In this document: piece by piece, positions 49,490 through 61,050 of the stretch
Layout of the letters: every line of letters begins with the position of its first letter
Numbering within the stretch: position 1 is the stretch's first letter
DNA from: Microglena sp. YARC
Lineage: Eukaryota > Chlorophyta > Chlorophyceae > Chlamydomonadales > Chlamydomonadaceae
DNA length: 64,000 nucleotides
Assembly (NCBI GenBank): GCA_022414725.1
Contig: CM039463.1
Coordinates: forward strand, 73,295,345-73,359,344
Direction: 5' to 3'
Program-made: the position numbers and the translations under genes
The notes under the pieces: generated by a model
Told to the model about the DNA's origin: nothing
The model's database searches: none
Seen by the model: the letters and a program-made list of their open reading frames with translations, nothing else

Positions 49490-50570
49490 GCCCTATCAGA
49501 ACTCAAACATTTGAACCCAAACTCATGTAGCTGATGCATACACCTTAAGAGGGAACCAGGGGCACGGTAAGACAAAGAAGCGACCTCTGTCGAACCACGG
49601 AACGCACCCAGGGGTCCCAAGGATCCCAAGAGAGAAAAAAAATCCACCAAGATATCATGCCAAAGATCCTCCACGGCCGCTGGACTACGGCGTCCACTTC
49701 GGCCTTTAGCATGGGCGAAGTCCGGCGCTGCGACCTGGGATCACAGAAGGTGGGGAAGCGTTGGGTCGAAGTCGAGATTTGAGGGATGGGGAAAAAAAGG
49801 AGACGAGAATGACAGTGCAGCAAGTCGCACCTGGTGCAGAAAATCGCACCAATGGCAGAAAATTGCAAATCGCAAGGGCAGAATTCGAAAATTTATCGCT
49901 AGGATGCGAAGAGAAGAGCCGAGGCATGTAAAGGTCCGAATATCCCGCCGTCGATGATCAGTCAATCCCAAGTCCCCCCCTCTATCGCTCGACTCACCCG
50001 GTTGGGGGGTAGAGGGAGCAGCACCCGTAGTGGTGCTGACCATACCCCCCCTGCTTCCTACACCTCCAGAATCTCCAGGTCCAGACGCGTAGGTCGTCCT
50101 CCTCTGGCAAACCCTACGGCAGTGCCGGCGATCCGCCAGCTTGATCGAAAAATTCTCCAGAAGGTAGCACAGAGCCACTAGAGCGCAAGCTCATGCCAGT
50201 AGCCGACCGTCGGCTGGGCAGAGCAAAGGGGGCAAAGACGACGTAGACATCAGCAGGGAGCTTGGTCGGCTTGGCAACCTCCGGTATGCAGGCAGAGCCT
50301 CAAACACCGGAGATAAGATAGCGACGTCAAGGACGCGAGCAGGCGAAGCAGGGTACTGCCACGATGTCCAGGCTAGTCGCCGACTTGAGTCTGCACATCA
50401 CAGTCATCTACGACGACGGGAGGAGGCGACAGACGGCAGGGGAGGAAAAGGAAGATGAAGATTGGAGGAATGACTGGGGGGGGGTTACTTCACGATGGCG
50501 GAAGGGATCCTCATGACCGTTAGCAGAGGCCGCTGGCGCGCAATTCGTCTAGCCAATCAGAAGGAACCTT
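49490..50570 (-). pseudogene. Copia B gag-side remnant
   Basis: Degenerate minus-strand frames matching 35824-36900 of copia A, with indels. No intact gag motif seen. Confidence 0.5.
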
Positions 50571-50736
50571 GACCTCCGTTGGACAAGATAAGGTCGGCAG
50601 CCATTGCTTACATGACGCTGCGAATTCCCGCGCGACCCGGAACACCAATCCGATCGTTGAGTTTCACAAAGCCGGCAGGAGTTCCTCACGGAAGTAGCAT
50701 TTGAAAAGCAGTGGTATCACGATGAGCCCGATGACC

Positions 50737-51027
50737 TATCAGCTTTAATACACTCCGTGGAGTGGACAGAGATGTTGCAGCGGAACAGACGCGCCAATCT
50801 ATACACGGAGACGAGAATAACATTACAAGCACAGGAGACCCATTAAGGGGCACCAGTGGAGGAAGGAGGCAGCCTCTACCCTGATAATGGGTTCCGTGTC
50901 AGGGGAACCGGTGACGCGGCAGTCCACATGAAAGCTGTCACTACGGGAAGCTGTCACAGTTCTAAGGGAGTACACAAGGAGTCACCAAGACATAAAACAA
51001 GTGAGAGCACCGCTATTCATGCTGATA
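50737..51027 (-). repeat. Copia B 5' LTR
   Basis: Same ends as the 3' LTR; a few short indels make it 10 bp shorter. Confidence 0.92.
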
Positions 51028-51032
51028 ACCAC

Positions 51033-51837
51033 CATATCAAACCACCTGCAAAATCTGCCAGAACGAGACGTACTCATTCCTGATACATCATTTCAGTTGT
51101 GGCATCTTTTATTAATCCCTGGGACCAGCATTGCTTGTTGCTATATCTAGTAGCCATTAAAACATTGTCTACCAAGCCTGTTTTCGCCAGAGGGGGATAT
51201 CTCTCTGAATTGCAATCTGACTCGATGCTCCTTGTGGGCCGCGTCACTACCCAATCCTAAAATGTACAACCACCAGCACTCACATTTTTATTTTGCCATA
51301 CCACAGAACATGTTAAACAAACAAGTATTCAAAGTATTTTTTATGTGACGTGCCTGTGTCACTGCATATCCTATGTACTGCCACCTGTACCTCTTGCGCT
51401 AATGCACATACAACATGTCCTCATCCAGGTGGCAACTTGGTTGAATAATAAACATACGTAAGTTAAAAGGGGTGGGCCATGACCATTAATCTCATCATTT
51501 CCAATCCATACATTTTAGTGCGATACCCACGAACAGCAGGGACCAAAATAAACACTATACACAAATCACACTCGTTCTTATTTTATGACTCTTTGTTGCC
51601 TTACCCTATAACCCCACAGGTCTTCATCACATGTCAAACAATGGGTGCCATGGAAAGCTGTCCAACTTTTTGATGCATTCTACTCCAGTGCGCTAGGTAA
51701 TATAATTACCCGTCCAGCCTTCATGGTCATCCATTTGCATTATCCACTGGCCCATCGTTTTCTTTTCCTGGGGCTTATCGCAGATTTCTGATTATTAGCG
51801 GCAGGACTTGAAAATATTTTTCACCAATTTCAAATTA
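51033..51837. other. Interior of the inverted-repeat element, right part
   Basis: No open frame or motif that I recognise; continues from 46657 once copia B is removed. Confidence 0.5.
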
Positions 51838-52795
51838 AGGGCGCCTGGAGGCGCGTCCCGAATGAATGATTCGAATCCTAAATTCAGTGTATTTTAATTA
51901 ATTGAATTGAATTGTATTTAATGTTGTGATATTTTAATTCGATTTATTCCTTTCCATTTACGGTAATTAAATTAACGTGATTTAAATGCATGTAACTGCC
52001 TTAAATTATATCAATTCTAATAGGATTAAATTTGAACGGTGCCTGGAGGCTTTAAATTAATTGAAGTCCAATGAATCGATTGTTGATTTAGAATTGTTAA
52101 CTATTAAGTGACGAAAAGAGAGATTTTTTGAAGGGTTGTTGAATTTTAAGCAGTATTGAACGTTTGTGTAATGTTATAAAATGCATGTATGTAGATTGAC
52201 TTGTTTTTAAAGAATTTGATGCAAGAAAAATGAGGCAATCAGTATCTGGTTGATTTAAACGGAGTTTGTACAAGGTATTGCATGTTTCCGCCCAGCCAGA
52301 CGTGAACGGTATGTTCCGTCTTCCTGAACGGGGTTTTTGGCCCAGCGGCAGGTGGCGTGGCTTGCCCTGCCCCCGCCCTGCCCCACGCACGGCCTGAGGT
52401 TGGGGTCCGAGGGCTAATTATAGCACACAGTGCCCTAGGGGATTGTTTCTTTCGCATTGTGATGCGTACTCCATGTTTTCGCCTTGGTTTTTGACGACTA
52501 TTCTGTTCCCAAACGCTATGTATAGACATACGCACATGTTTAAGTGGTTCAAATCTGAAAATGTTACCTCAATGCACCTTAAATCAAAAATTGTTCACCG
52601 TTAATTGTAGCTTTTTGGCCAACCTGAGATCCTTTTCGTGAATTGCGATGCTGCATATTTGCTGGCTCTGCTGAGAGAATTTTCCGACCGGTATAATAAG
52701 TCTTATAATTCATCAAAAATATAGAATGTTCAACTTTTTTGATGTTTTTTCATAAAAACCTGAAAATTTGGTTTGTAAACACTAACTAAACTAAC
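51838..52795 (-). repeat. Right inverted arm
   Basis: Inverse of 44836-45875, with one GC-rich unit and AT-rich inner part; ends TAACTAAACTAACGGACG. Confidence 0.8.
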
Positions 52796-53459
52796 GGACG
52801 AGCCAAATGTTTGGGTGCAGAGTTTGCTGGGATCAGGCATGCACAGATGGAGAGAGACAAACTTAATGCATAATGAGACACGTGGAAACCTAGGGGGGTC
52901 ATCAGAGGCCTATAGTCATACATACTACATATATAATATATATAAACCATGACAGGTGCCATGCTATGGTGCACCATGCCATGCCATACCAACTATACTA
53001 TGCAGGTAGGTACAAACCATACCATGCTATGCTACACCATGCAATACCACACCATTACGGACATTGTATCATGCATGCTGGAATACACGGCATACTATGC
53101 CATGCTATTACTACACCATGCCATAGCACACCCCTACTACCATGCTAACATGCATGTAGGTTGAAACCATACATGCCATGGCTACACCATGCCATACACA
53201 CCAATATACCTTTGTATCATTGCATGTTGGTATAACCCATGCTTTATGCCATGCTATGCTGCACCATGAGAGACCATACCAATATACCATGCTATGCCAC
53301 AACATGTTATACTACAACCATACTACCGTAGTTACCCATGCATGCAGGTATAAACGTCATAACATGCTACTACCCTGCACCATGTCATACATAATCAATA
53401 AACCATGCATGTAGGTACAAATCATTACCTGCTATGCTACCCCATACCATATGACACCA
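52796..53459 (+). repeat. Flank plus CCATGCTATGC-type degenerate repeat, copy 1
   Basis: About 150 bases of unique-looking flank (AGCCAAATGTTTGGGTGC, GGAGAGAGACAAAC), then some 500 bases of degenerate ATGCTATGC, ACACCATGC and GCATGTAGGT units. The same order reappears at 60350-61050. Confidence 0.85.
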
Positions 53460-56400
53460 TTATGTGTGGTGTGATGTGGTAGGTTGAGGTGTGTTTTGGT
53501 GTGTTTTAGGTGTGATTTGGTGTGTTTTGGTGCGGTTGTGTTGTGTTGTGGGCAGTGTTGTGAGTTGTGCTGTGTTGTAGTGTTTTGTGGTGTGGTGTGG
53601 TGTGGTGAGGTGAGTGGGTGTGGTGTGGTGTGGTGTGGTTAAGTGTGGTGTGGTGTGGTGTGGTGTGGTGAGGTGTGGTGTGGTTTGGTGAGGTGGATGT
53701 GGTGTGGTGTGGTGTGGGTGTGTGTGATGGTGTGGTGTGGTGTGGTGTGGTGTGTGTGGTTGGTGTGGTGTGGTGTGGGTGTGGTGGTGGTGTGGTGTGG
53801 AACTGTGGTGTGGTGTGGTCCTGCTGTGTGTGGTGAGGCGTCGGTGTGATGTGGTGGAGCGTGGTGTGGTGTGATGTGGTGTGGTGTGGTGTGGTTTGCT
53901 GTGGTGTGGTGTGGTGTGGTGTGGTGTGGTGTGGCGTATCATGTCGTGTTGTTTTGTGTCGATTTGTATTGTGGTATGGTGTGGTGCGTTGTGGTGTGGT
54001 GTGGTGTTGTGGTGTGGTGTGGTGTGGTGTGGTGTGGTGTGTGTGTGGTGTGGTGGTGTGGTGTGGTGTGGTGTGGTGTGGTGGTGTGGTGTGGGTGTGG
54101 TGGTGGTGTGGTGTGGTGATCGGTTTGGTGTGGTGTTGTGGTGTGGGTGTGGGTGTTTGGTGTGGTGTGAGTGGTGTGGTGTGGCTGTTGTGTGGTTGGT
54201 GTGGTGTGCGATCATGTGGTGTGTGTGAGGATGTTGTGGTAGGTGTGGCCACACTGGGTACTGCGGTGTGGGTGTGTGTGTGTGGTGTTGCACCTGGTGT
54301 GGGTTTGGTCTACGGGTGTGGTGTGGTGTGGTGTGTGTACGGTGTGGTGTGTGTGGATGTGGTTGATGTGCGAACATGTGTGTGGTTGACCTCGTTTCGA
54401 TTTGGTGAGGTGTGGTGTGGTGTGGTGGTGGTGTGGTGTGGTGTGGTGTGGTGTGGTGGTGTTTTTGGTTTTGTGGTCCGTGTGGTGTGGTGTGGGTGGT
54501 GTGGGTTTGGTGGTGTGGGTGTGGTGAGGTTGGTGTGGTGTGTGTGGTGAGGCGTGGTGTGGTGTGGTGTGACATGGTGTGGAATCAATGTGGTGTGTGT
54601 GTTTCGATTTGTGGTGTGGGTGTGGTGTTTGGTTGTGGTGTGTTTGAATTTGTGGTGATGTGGTGTGAGGGTGTGGTTGTGTGGTGTGGGTGTGGTGTTG
54701 GTGTCTGGTGTGGCGAGGTGTGGTGTGTGGATGTGGTGTGGTGTGGTTTAATGTGTGTTGTGGTGAGGGTGTATGTGGTGTGGGTGTGGTGTTCGGTGAG
54801 CGTATGGTGGTGTTGTGGTGTGGCGTTGTGTGGTTGTGTGTTGCTGGTCTGGGTGTGGTATGTGTGTGGTGTGGTCCATTTGTTCGTGGTTGTGGGGTTG
54901 TAAATGGGTGTGGTCCTGGGTGGGTGTGGATGTGGGGGTGTGGTGTTGGTGTGGTGGGGTGTGTGAGGGTGTTGTGTGTGTGTATGTGGGAGTTTTAGTA
55001 TGTGGTTGGTGTCAATTTGTGTTGTGGTATGGTTGGGTCCCTGGTGTGTTTTGTGGGTGTGTGGTGTGGTTGTGGTGTTGTAGTGAGGTTCGGTGTCTTG
55101 TGGGGTGGTGTCGGATGGTGTGTGGTTGTGGGAGTAGGAACTGTGGTTTGCGGATGTGGTGTGGTGTGGGTGTGCTGTGGCTGTGAGTGTGGTATGGTGT
55201 GGTGTGGGTGTGGTGTAGGTGTGGTAGTTGTGTGTGGCTGTTGGGTGCGGGTGTCTGTCGGGTTCTTTTGTGTTGTGATTTGTTTGTTTGTGTCCAGTAG
55301 TATGGTTTGGTGTTGTGCGTTGTGGCGGTGGTTGTGGTGCAGTTGGTGTGTGTGGCACTACCTCTGATGTGTGATGTGTGGTGTGATGTGGTGTGGGAAG
55401 TGTGGTGTAGTGTGGTGTGGTTTGTTGCCGGTGTTGGTGGTGCCCATGTGTGTGGTGTGGTTGGGTGTGGGTGTGGTGTGGTGGTGTCGGTGATCGTGGT
55501 TAGTGTCGGTGACTGTGGCACTTGGGAATGTGGTGTGATGTGGACTATTGGTGTTGGTGGTTTGTGTGTGTGGTGCGTTTGTGTGTGGTGTGGTGTGGGG
55601 GAGGTGAGCGTAGTTGTGGTGTGGTTATTAAAAGTTGGGATGTGAGGTCGGTGTGCGTGTGGTGTTAGTGGTTTGTGGTTGTCTGGCGTTCATGTTGTTT
55701 CTTTATGCCGCATCGATTGTGGGCTGTGGTTTGAGTAGTATGGATGTGTGGGTGTGGTGTTGTGGGGACTGGTAGTGGGTGTGTTTGTGTGATCGTGTGG
55801 ATGTCAATGTGGAATTGTGGTGAGGTGTTTTTGGCATTTGTGCGGTGTGGGTAAGGTGGTAGGTATTGGTGTGGTGTGGTGTGGTGTTGTGGTACATGCC
55901 TGTGATGAGGCTCTGTGGTGGTGGATGTTGCCAACGCGCACCCGGGTGGTGTGCGAGTGTTGCGTGTCGGTGTGTCTGTGGTGTGATGTGTGGTGTGTGT
56001 GGTGTGATGTGTGGTGGTGTGGTGTGGGGTTAGTGTGGTGCGGGGCGTGCAACTCGTGGTCTTGCTGTGGGAGAGCGTGTGGTGTGGTGTGAGTTGTGTT
56101 CTGGTGAGTGAACAGGCTCGCTAGCCGATCAACCCGGATAACATGGTGGTGAATGGTATGGTAGAGGTGTGCGTTGGACGCCGTATCATGTTGGTGCTGT
56201 TGTTGTGTTATTGGATTGTGTTGTGGTATTGAAAAGTGTGGCGTGCGGTGTGTTGTGTTGTGTTGTGTGGTGTTGGTTTGTGGTGTGATGTTTGGTTTGT
56301 GCAATCCAATTTGTTTGCGTGTGGCTGGTGGTGTGGGAGGTTGGTGTTGGTGTGGTGTGATGTGGTGTGTGAGCTACGGTGAGGTGAGGTGAGCGTGATG

Positions 56401-58000
56401 TGGATGTGGTTGCGTGTGGTGTTGGGTGGTGTTGGTGTGTGTGTGGATCTTTTAATGTGCGGGGCGCTCTCAGACGTCGCAGCAGAAAGCCTCTCTCTGT
56501 AGGTGTGGTGTGGTGTGGATGTGTTGCGCAGAATAATCTGACTTCTTGGGTAATCTATTCTCGCTCAATGTGACGATGTGTGGGTGTGGAGTAGTTGGTG
56601 TGGTGTGGTGATGGTGTGGTGTGGTGGTGGTAGCGGTGCGGTGTTGGTGTGGTGAGAGTGAGACGTGGTGTGGTGTTGGTGTGGTGTGTGTGGTCGTGGT
56701 GTGGGTGTGGTTGGTGTGGTGTGGTGTGGTGTGGTGTGGTGTGACGTGGTTGTGGTGGTGGTGTGGTGTGGTGTGGTGTGTGTGGTGGTCGGTGCTGGTG
56801 TGGTGTGGTGTGGTGTGGTGTGGGTGGTGTGGTGTGGTGTGGTGTGGTGTGGTGTGGGTGTGATGTGGTGTGGTGTGTGTGGTGTGGTGTGGTGTGGTGT
56901 GGTGGGTGTGGTGTGGGTGTGGTGGTGGTGTGTTCGTGGTGGTGGTGTGTGTGGTGGTGGTGTGGTGTGGTGGGGTGTGGTGGGTGTGTGTGGTGTGGTG
57001 TGGGTGTGGTGTGGTGTGGTGTGGTTGTGGTGTGGTGTGGTGTTGGTGTGGTTGTGGTGTGGTGGTGGTGTGGTGTGGTTGGGGTGGTGGTGTGGTGTGG
57101 TGTGGTGGTTGGTGTGGTGTGGGTGTGGTGGTGGTGTGGTGTGGTGTGGTGTGGGTGTGGTTGTGGTGGCCGGTGGGTGTTGTGTGGTGTGGTGTGGTGT
57201 GGTGTGTGGTGGGGTGGGTGGGTGTGGTGGGTGGTTGGTTGGGTGGCTGGTCTGAGTGGTGGTGTGGTGTGGTGTGTCGAGACGCCAGAGCGGTCCGCCA
57301 GGGTTGTGTGAGGGTGGGCACGTGGACCCGCGTACGTGGGTGTGAATTGTGGGTTTTGGGGGTGTGGGTGTGGTGTGGGTGTGGTGTGGTGTGGCGTCGT
57401 GGGTGGTTGTGGTGTGTGGCCTGGTGAGACGGGTGGGTTGGGGGCCTGTGGGCATGTGTGGGGTGAGACTAGTGGTCGCTGCACAGGCCGCTGTGGGGTG
57501 TGAGGGTGTGGAGTGTGGTGGTGGTGTGGCATCGTGCCTTGTGGTCTGTGGATGTGGTGAGGCGTCGTGTGTGGTTGTGAGGTGTAGCTGGGGTGCTGGT
57601 GTGGCCGTGGTGTGATGATAGTGGTTGCGCTGTGGGGTGGTGGTGTGGTGGTGGTGTGGTGTGGTGTGGTGTGGTGTGTGAGGCGCGTTGTGTGGTGTGG
57701 CTGTGACCCCGGCGCCGCGTGGCGTATCATGTTGTGTTGTTTGTTTGTTGATTGGTTGGGTGTTGTGGTTAGAAATAACAAAGGAAATCCCAGGTTGTCG
57801 TACCATGGTGCTGTTGTTGTCGGTTGTGTGGTCGTGGTGTGGTGTGGTGTGGTGTGGTGTGGTGTGGTTGTGGTGTGGTGTTGTGGTTGGTTTGTGTGGT
57901 GTGGTGTGGTGTGGTGTGGTGGGTGTGTGTGTGTGGTGTGGTGTGGTGTGGGTGTGGTGTGGTGTGTGTGGTGGTGGTTGGGTGGCCATGGCCCTGGCCA
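53460..58000 (+). repeat. (GGTGT)n G/T satellite, left of the gap
   Basis: Irregular GGTGT, GGGTGT and GGTGGTGT units for 4.5 kb, almost all G and T on the plus strand. Interspersed A/C-containing islands share GTGGCGTATCATGT and GATTTGTATTGTGGTATGG (53936, 57720, with relatives near 55010 and 56180). His/Thr/Pro-rich and Val/Cys/Trp-rich frames are artefacts. Confidence 0.96.
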
Positions 58001-59000
58001 NNNNNNNNNNNNNNNNNNNNNNNNNNNNNNNNNNNNNNNNNNNNNNNNNNNNNNNNNNNNNNNNNNNNNNNNNNNNNNNNNNNNNNNNNNNNNNNNNNNN
58101 NNNNNNNNNNNNNNNNNNNNNNNNNNNNNNNNNNNNNNNNNNNNNNNNNNNNNNNNNNNNNNNNNNNNNNNNNNNNNNNNNNNNNNNNNNNNNNNNNNNN
58201 NNNNNNNNNNNNNNNNNNNNNNNNNNNNNNNNNNNNNNNNNNNNNNNNNNNNNNNNNNNNNNNNNNNNNNNNNNNNNNNNNNNNNNNNNNNNNNNNNNNN
58301 NNNNNNNNNNNNNNNNNNNNNNNNNNNNNNNNNNNNNNNNNNNNNNNNNNNNNNNNNNNNNNNNNNNNNNNNNNNNNNNNNNNNNNNNNNNNNNNNNNNN
58401 NNNNNNNNNNNNNNNNNNNNNNNNNNNNNNNNNNNNNNNNNNNNNNNNNNNNNNNNNNNNNNNNNNNNNNNNNNNNNNNNNNNNNNNNNNNNNNNNNNNN
58501 NNNNNNNNNNNNNNNNNNNNNNNNNNNNNNNNNNNNNNNNNNNNNNNNNNNNNNNNNNNNNNNNNNNNNNNNNNNNNNNNNNNNNNNNNNNNNNNNNNNN
58601 NNNNNNNNNNNNNNNNNNNNNNNNNNNNNNNNNNNNNNNNNNNNNNNNNNNNNNNNNNNNNNNNNNNNNNNNNNNNNNNNNNNNNNNNNNNNNNNNNNNN
58701 NNNNNNNNNNNNNNNNNNNNNNNNNNNNNNNNNNNNNNNNNNNNNNNNNNNNNNNNNNNNNNNNNNNNNNNNNNNNNNNNNNNNNNNNNNNNNNNNNNNN
58801 NNNNNNNNNNNNNNNNNNNNNNNNNNNNNNNNNNNNNNNNNNNNNNNNNNNNNNNNNNNNNNNNNNNNNNNNNNNNNNNNNNNNNNNNNNNNNNNNNNNN
58901 NNNNNNNNNNNNNNNNNNNNNNNNNNNNNNNNNNNNNNNNNNNNNNNNNNNNNNNNNNNNNNNNNNNNNNNNNNNNNNNNNNNNNNNNNNNNNNNNNNNN
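58001..59000. other. Assembly gap, 1000 N
   Basis: Exactly 1000 undetermined bases; a round size that suggests a placeholder. Confidence 1.
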
Positions 59001-59700
59001 CTTAGCTCTTTTCTTGAATGCGATGCTCATGAAGTGGTCTCGTCAGAAATCTCAGGTATCAATAAGCTTAATAATTGGGATATCTTATATAATGTTTTGT
59101 TTTTTTTTGTGTTTGAACGTGTAAACTGAAAGTAGGTTGTGACACACAACACACACAACACACACACACAAAACAACATCTTTGACAGGCTACAATCCTC
59201 TAATAAATGGGCCCTGGAGGCGCGTCCCGACGAAAAAATGTTGGAAACAATCTTATATTATTAAATTTTTTTAATTGTATATTCTTTATCTCTATGCGTA
59301 TTTAATGTGTTTAACTTAAATAAATATAATTGTATTAATTAATGACATAACATAGATTAAGAATGAATTAAATCCAAATTATGTGTAAAATGTTCATTGA
59401 TCAATATAGTTATTAATTAATTGATTAATAACTATGAATTAAGTTACATTTAATTAATTGATCAATTAAATGTTAATTTATTCATTAGTGTAATTCAACA
59501 TTAATTAATAGAATAATATAAATTATTAAAATTGATTTAATAATTTGATATAATCAATTTGTTGTCTGCATTGATCTTAGAATTGAATGCAATTTCATTG
59601 CAATGTGCAATTGGCATTCATTTGTAATTACAATAAATTTGAGATTTCAGTTGAATCTAGAATCAATGTGGATGTAGTTCATTTACTCGACAAATTCACA
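59001..59700. other. AT-rich block with relic of the inverted-repeat family
   Basis: A short CA repeat (59144-59175), then GGAGGCGCGTCCCGA at 59216-59230, the same bases as the inner end of the inverted arms (45847-45861 and 51849-51863), followed by AT-rich sequence of similar composition. Probably a fragment of that family. Confidence 0.5.
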
Positions 59701-60349
59701 CTTTTGTAGGGTTAGTTAACATGTGAAGGAGTATTAAACGTGCCTGACTTGTCTTGTAGCATGGACTTTTTATTTGCAAGCAGTTCATGCACAGGAAATG
59801 TAACCAATTAGAGGTACATAGAGTTTGAATTCTTCGTCGCGCCGCCATACAAGCCTCGATGTGGCTTACATTCCCACATTTATGGCAATTCAATTTCGGA
59901 CCCCCACACCAGGACACAAGCGCTTGTTGCCTAATACAACATTCGTATTACGATTTCGCAGTGTGATTTGCGGTCGGGACACTGTTTTGCAATGAGGTTG
60001 TAGAGTACGGCTGGGCGTGTCCTGGCGATGCGTAGGATTGAACACATAGTCTCGACAGCCTGGACACGTGGCCATCTGAATTATGGTCAACTGCTGGCAT
60101 TCAACACTAAGCACTAAACCCTAAACACATTAGAAGTCACGGGCAGGACATGGGGGCAAATAGTCCGAGAATAGTTAATATGCAGAATGCGCAGAAAGTG
60201 AGAGGAGGGAGGCTGGGAGTTTCAGAAGTAGTGGTGTAAGTAGGTCCTCATAGCAGAATAAGCTACACAACATTTGAAAACTTTTGAGAGAAGGATCATG
60301 ATCGCTGAAATGCTTGATATCTGTAGTCATGTGCACCTCCAACTACGAG
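59701..60349 (-). other. Cys-rich frames, not recognised
   Basis: Minus strand 59890-60114 reads MATCPGCRDYVFN and 59696-59917 reads LNCHKCGNVSHIEAC, two CxxC pairs in different frames. They may be parts of one broken zinc-binding protein. Too little remains to name it. Confidence 0.3.
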
Positions 60350-61050
60350 CCAAATGTTATTGGGTGCGCAGAGTATTGCTGGGATCAGCAGCACAGATGG
60401 AGAGAGACAAACTAATGCAGCAATGAGACACGTGGAACCTAGGCGGGGTCATCAGAGGCCTATAGCATAACAATATCTACATATATTAATATACATAAAC
60501 CATTGACATGCATTGCTATGGTGCACCATGCATGCCATACCTAATACTATGCAGGTAGGTACATAGGAACCTTAGCAAAACCCTATCCATGCTATGCATA
60601 CACACCATGCAATACCACACCATTAGGACTCATTGTATCATGCATGCTGGAATAGCACCCATACTATGCACCATGCTATACTTACACCATGCCATAGGGC
60701 ACACCCTACTACCATACGCTAACAAGCCATGTAGGTTTAAACCATACCATTGCCATGCTACACCATGCATACCGACATCCAATACCACTTCTGTATCATG
60801 CATGTTGGGTATAACCCATGCTATGCATGCTATGCTGCAATCCATGAGAGACCATACCAATATACATAGCTTATGCTATGGCACAACATGTTATACTACA
60901 GACATACTACCCAAGTTACTATGCATGCAGGTAAAACCATAACATGCTACTACTTAGCCTTGCACCATGTCATAATAATCAATAAACCCCATGCATGAAG
61001 ACATAATCATACCCATGCTATGCTACCCAATACCCATATGGACACCCATT
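60350..61050 (+). repeat. Flank plus CCATGCTATGC-type repeat, copy 2
   Basis: Same order of blocks as 52796-53459, with many 1-3 base indels. Confidence 0.85.

Larger units (their letters stand above)
46663..51027 (-). mobile_element. Copia B: defective Ty1/copia element
   Basis: LTRs 46663-46963 (301 bp) and 50737-51027 (291 bp), TATCAGC...GCTGATA, target duplication ACCAC (46658-46662, 51028-51032). The internal part matches copia A closely. It keeps a better integrase fragment but also lacks RT and RNase H. It inserted inside the inverted-repeat element. Confidence 0.93.
44836..52795. mobile_element. Element with ~1-kb terminal inverted repeats, holding copia B
   Basis: 44836-45875 is the inverted counterpart of 51838-52795: the outer end CGTCCGTTAGTT, the AATTCACGAAAAGGA block, the GC-rich block and the inner CGCCTCCAGGCGCCCTTAAT all appear in mirror order. 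Arms have diverged by indels. Removing copia B and one ACCAC leaves about 1.6 kb between the arms. Very long inverted arms and exon-like cargo recall MULE or foldback elements. Target duplication could not be fixed. Confidence 0.8.

Noticed and set aside
50700..50736. Leftover cDNA adapter (AAGCAGTGGTATCA-like)
   Set aside because: The adapter-like match stops after a few bases, and the same place in copia A has a related but different sequence (GCAGTGGTACCA), so it is element sequence.
53460..58000. Telomere
   Set aside because: Units are irregular, interrupted by islands, and lie inside the window with other sequence on both sides; no TTTAGGG-type repeat is present.
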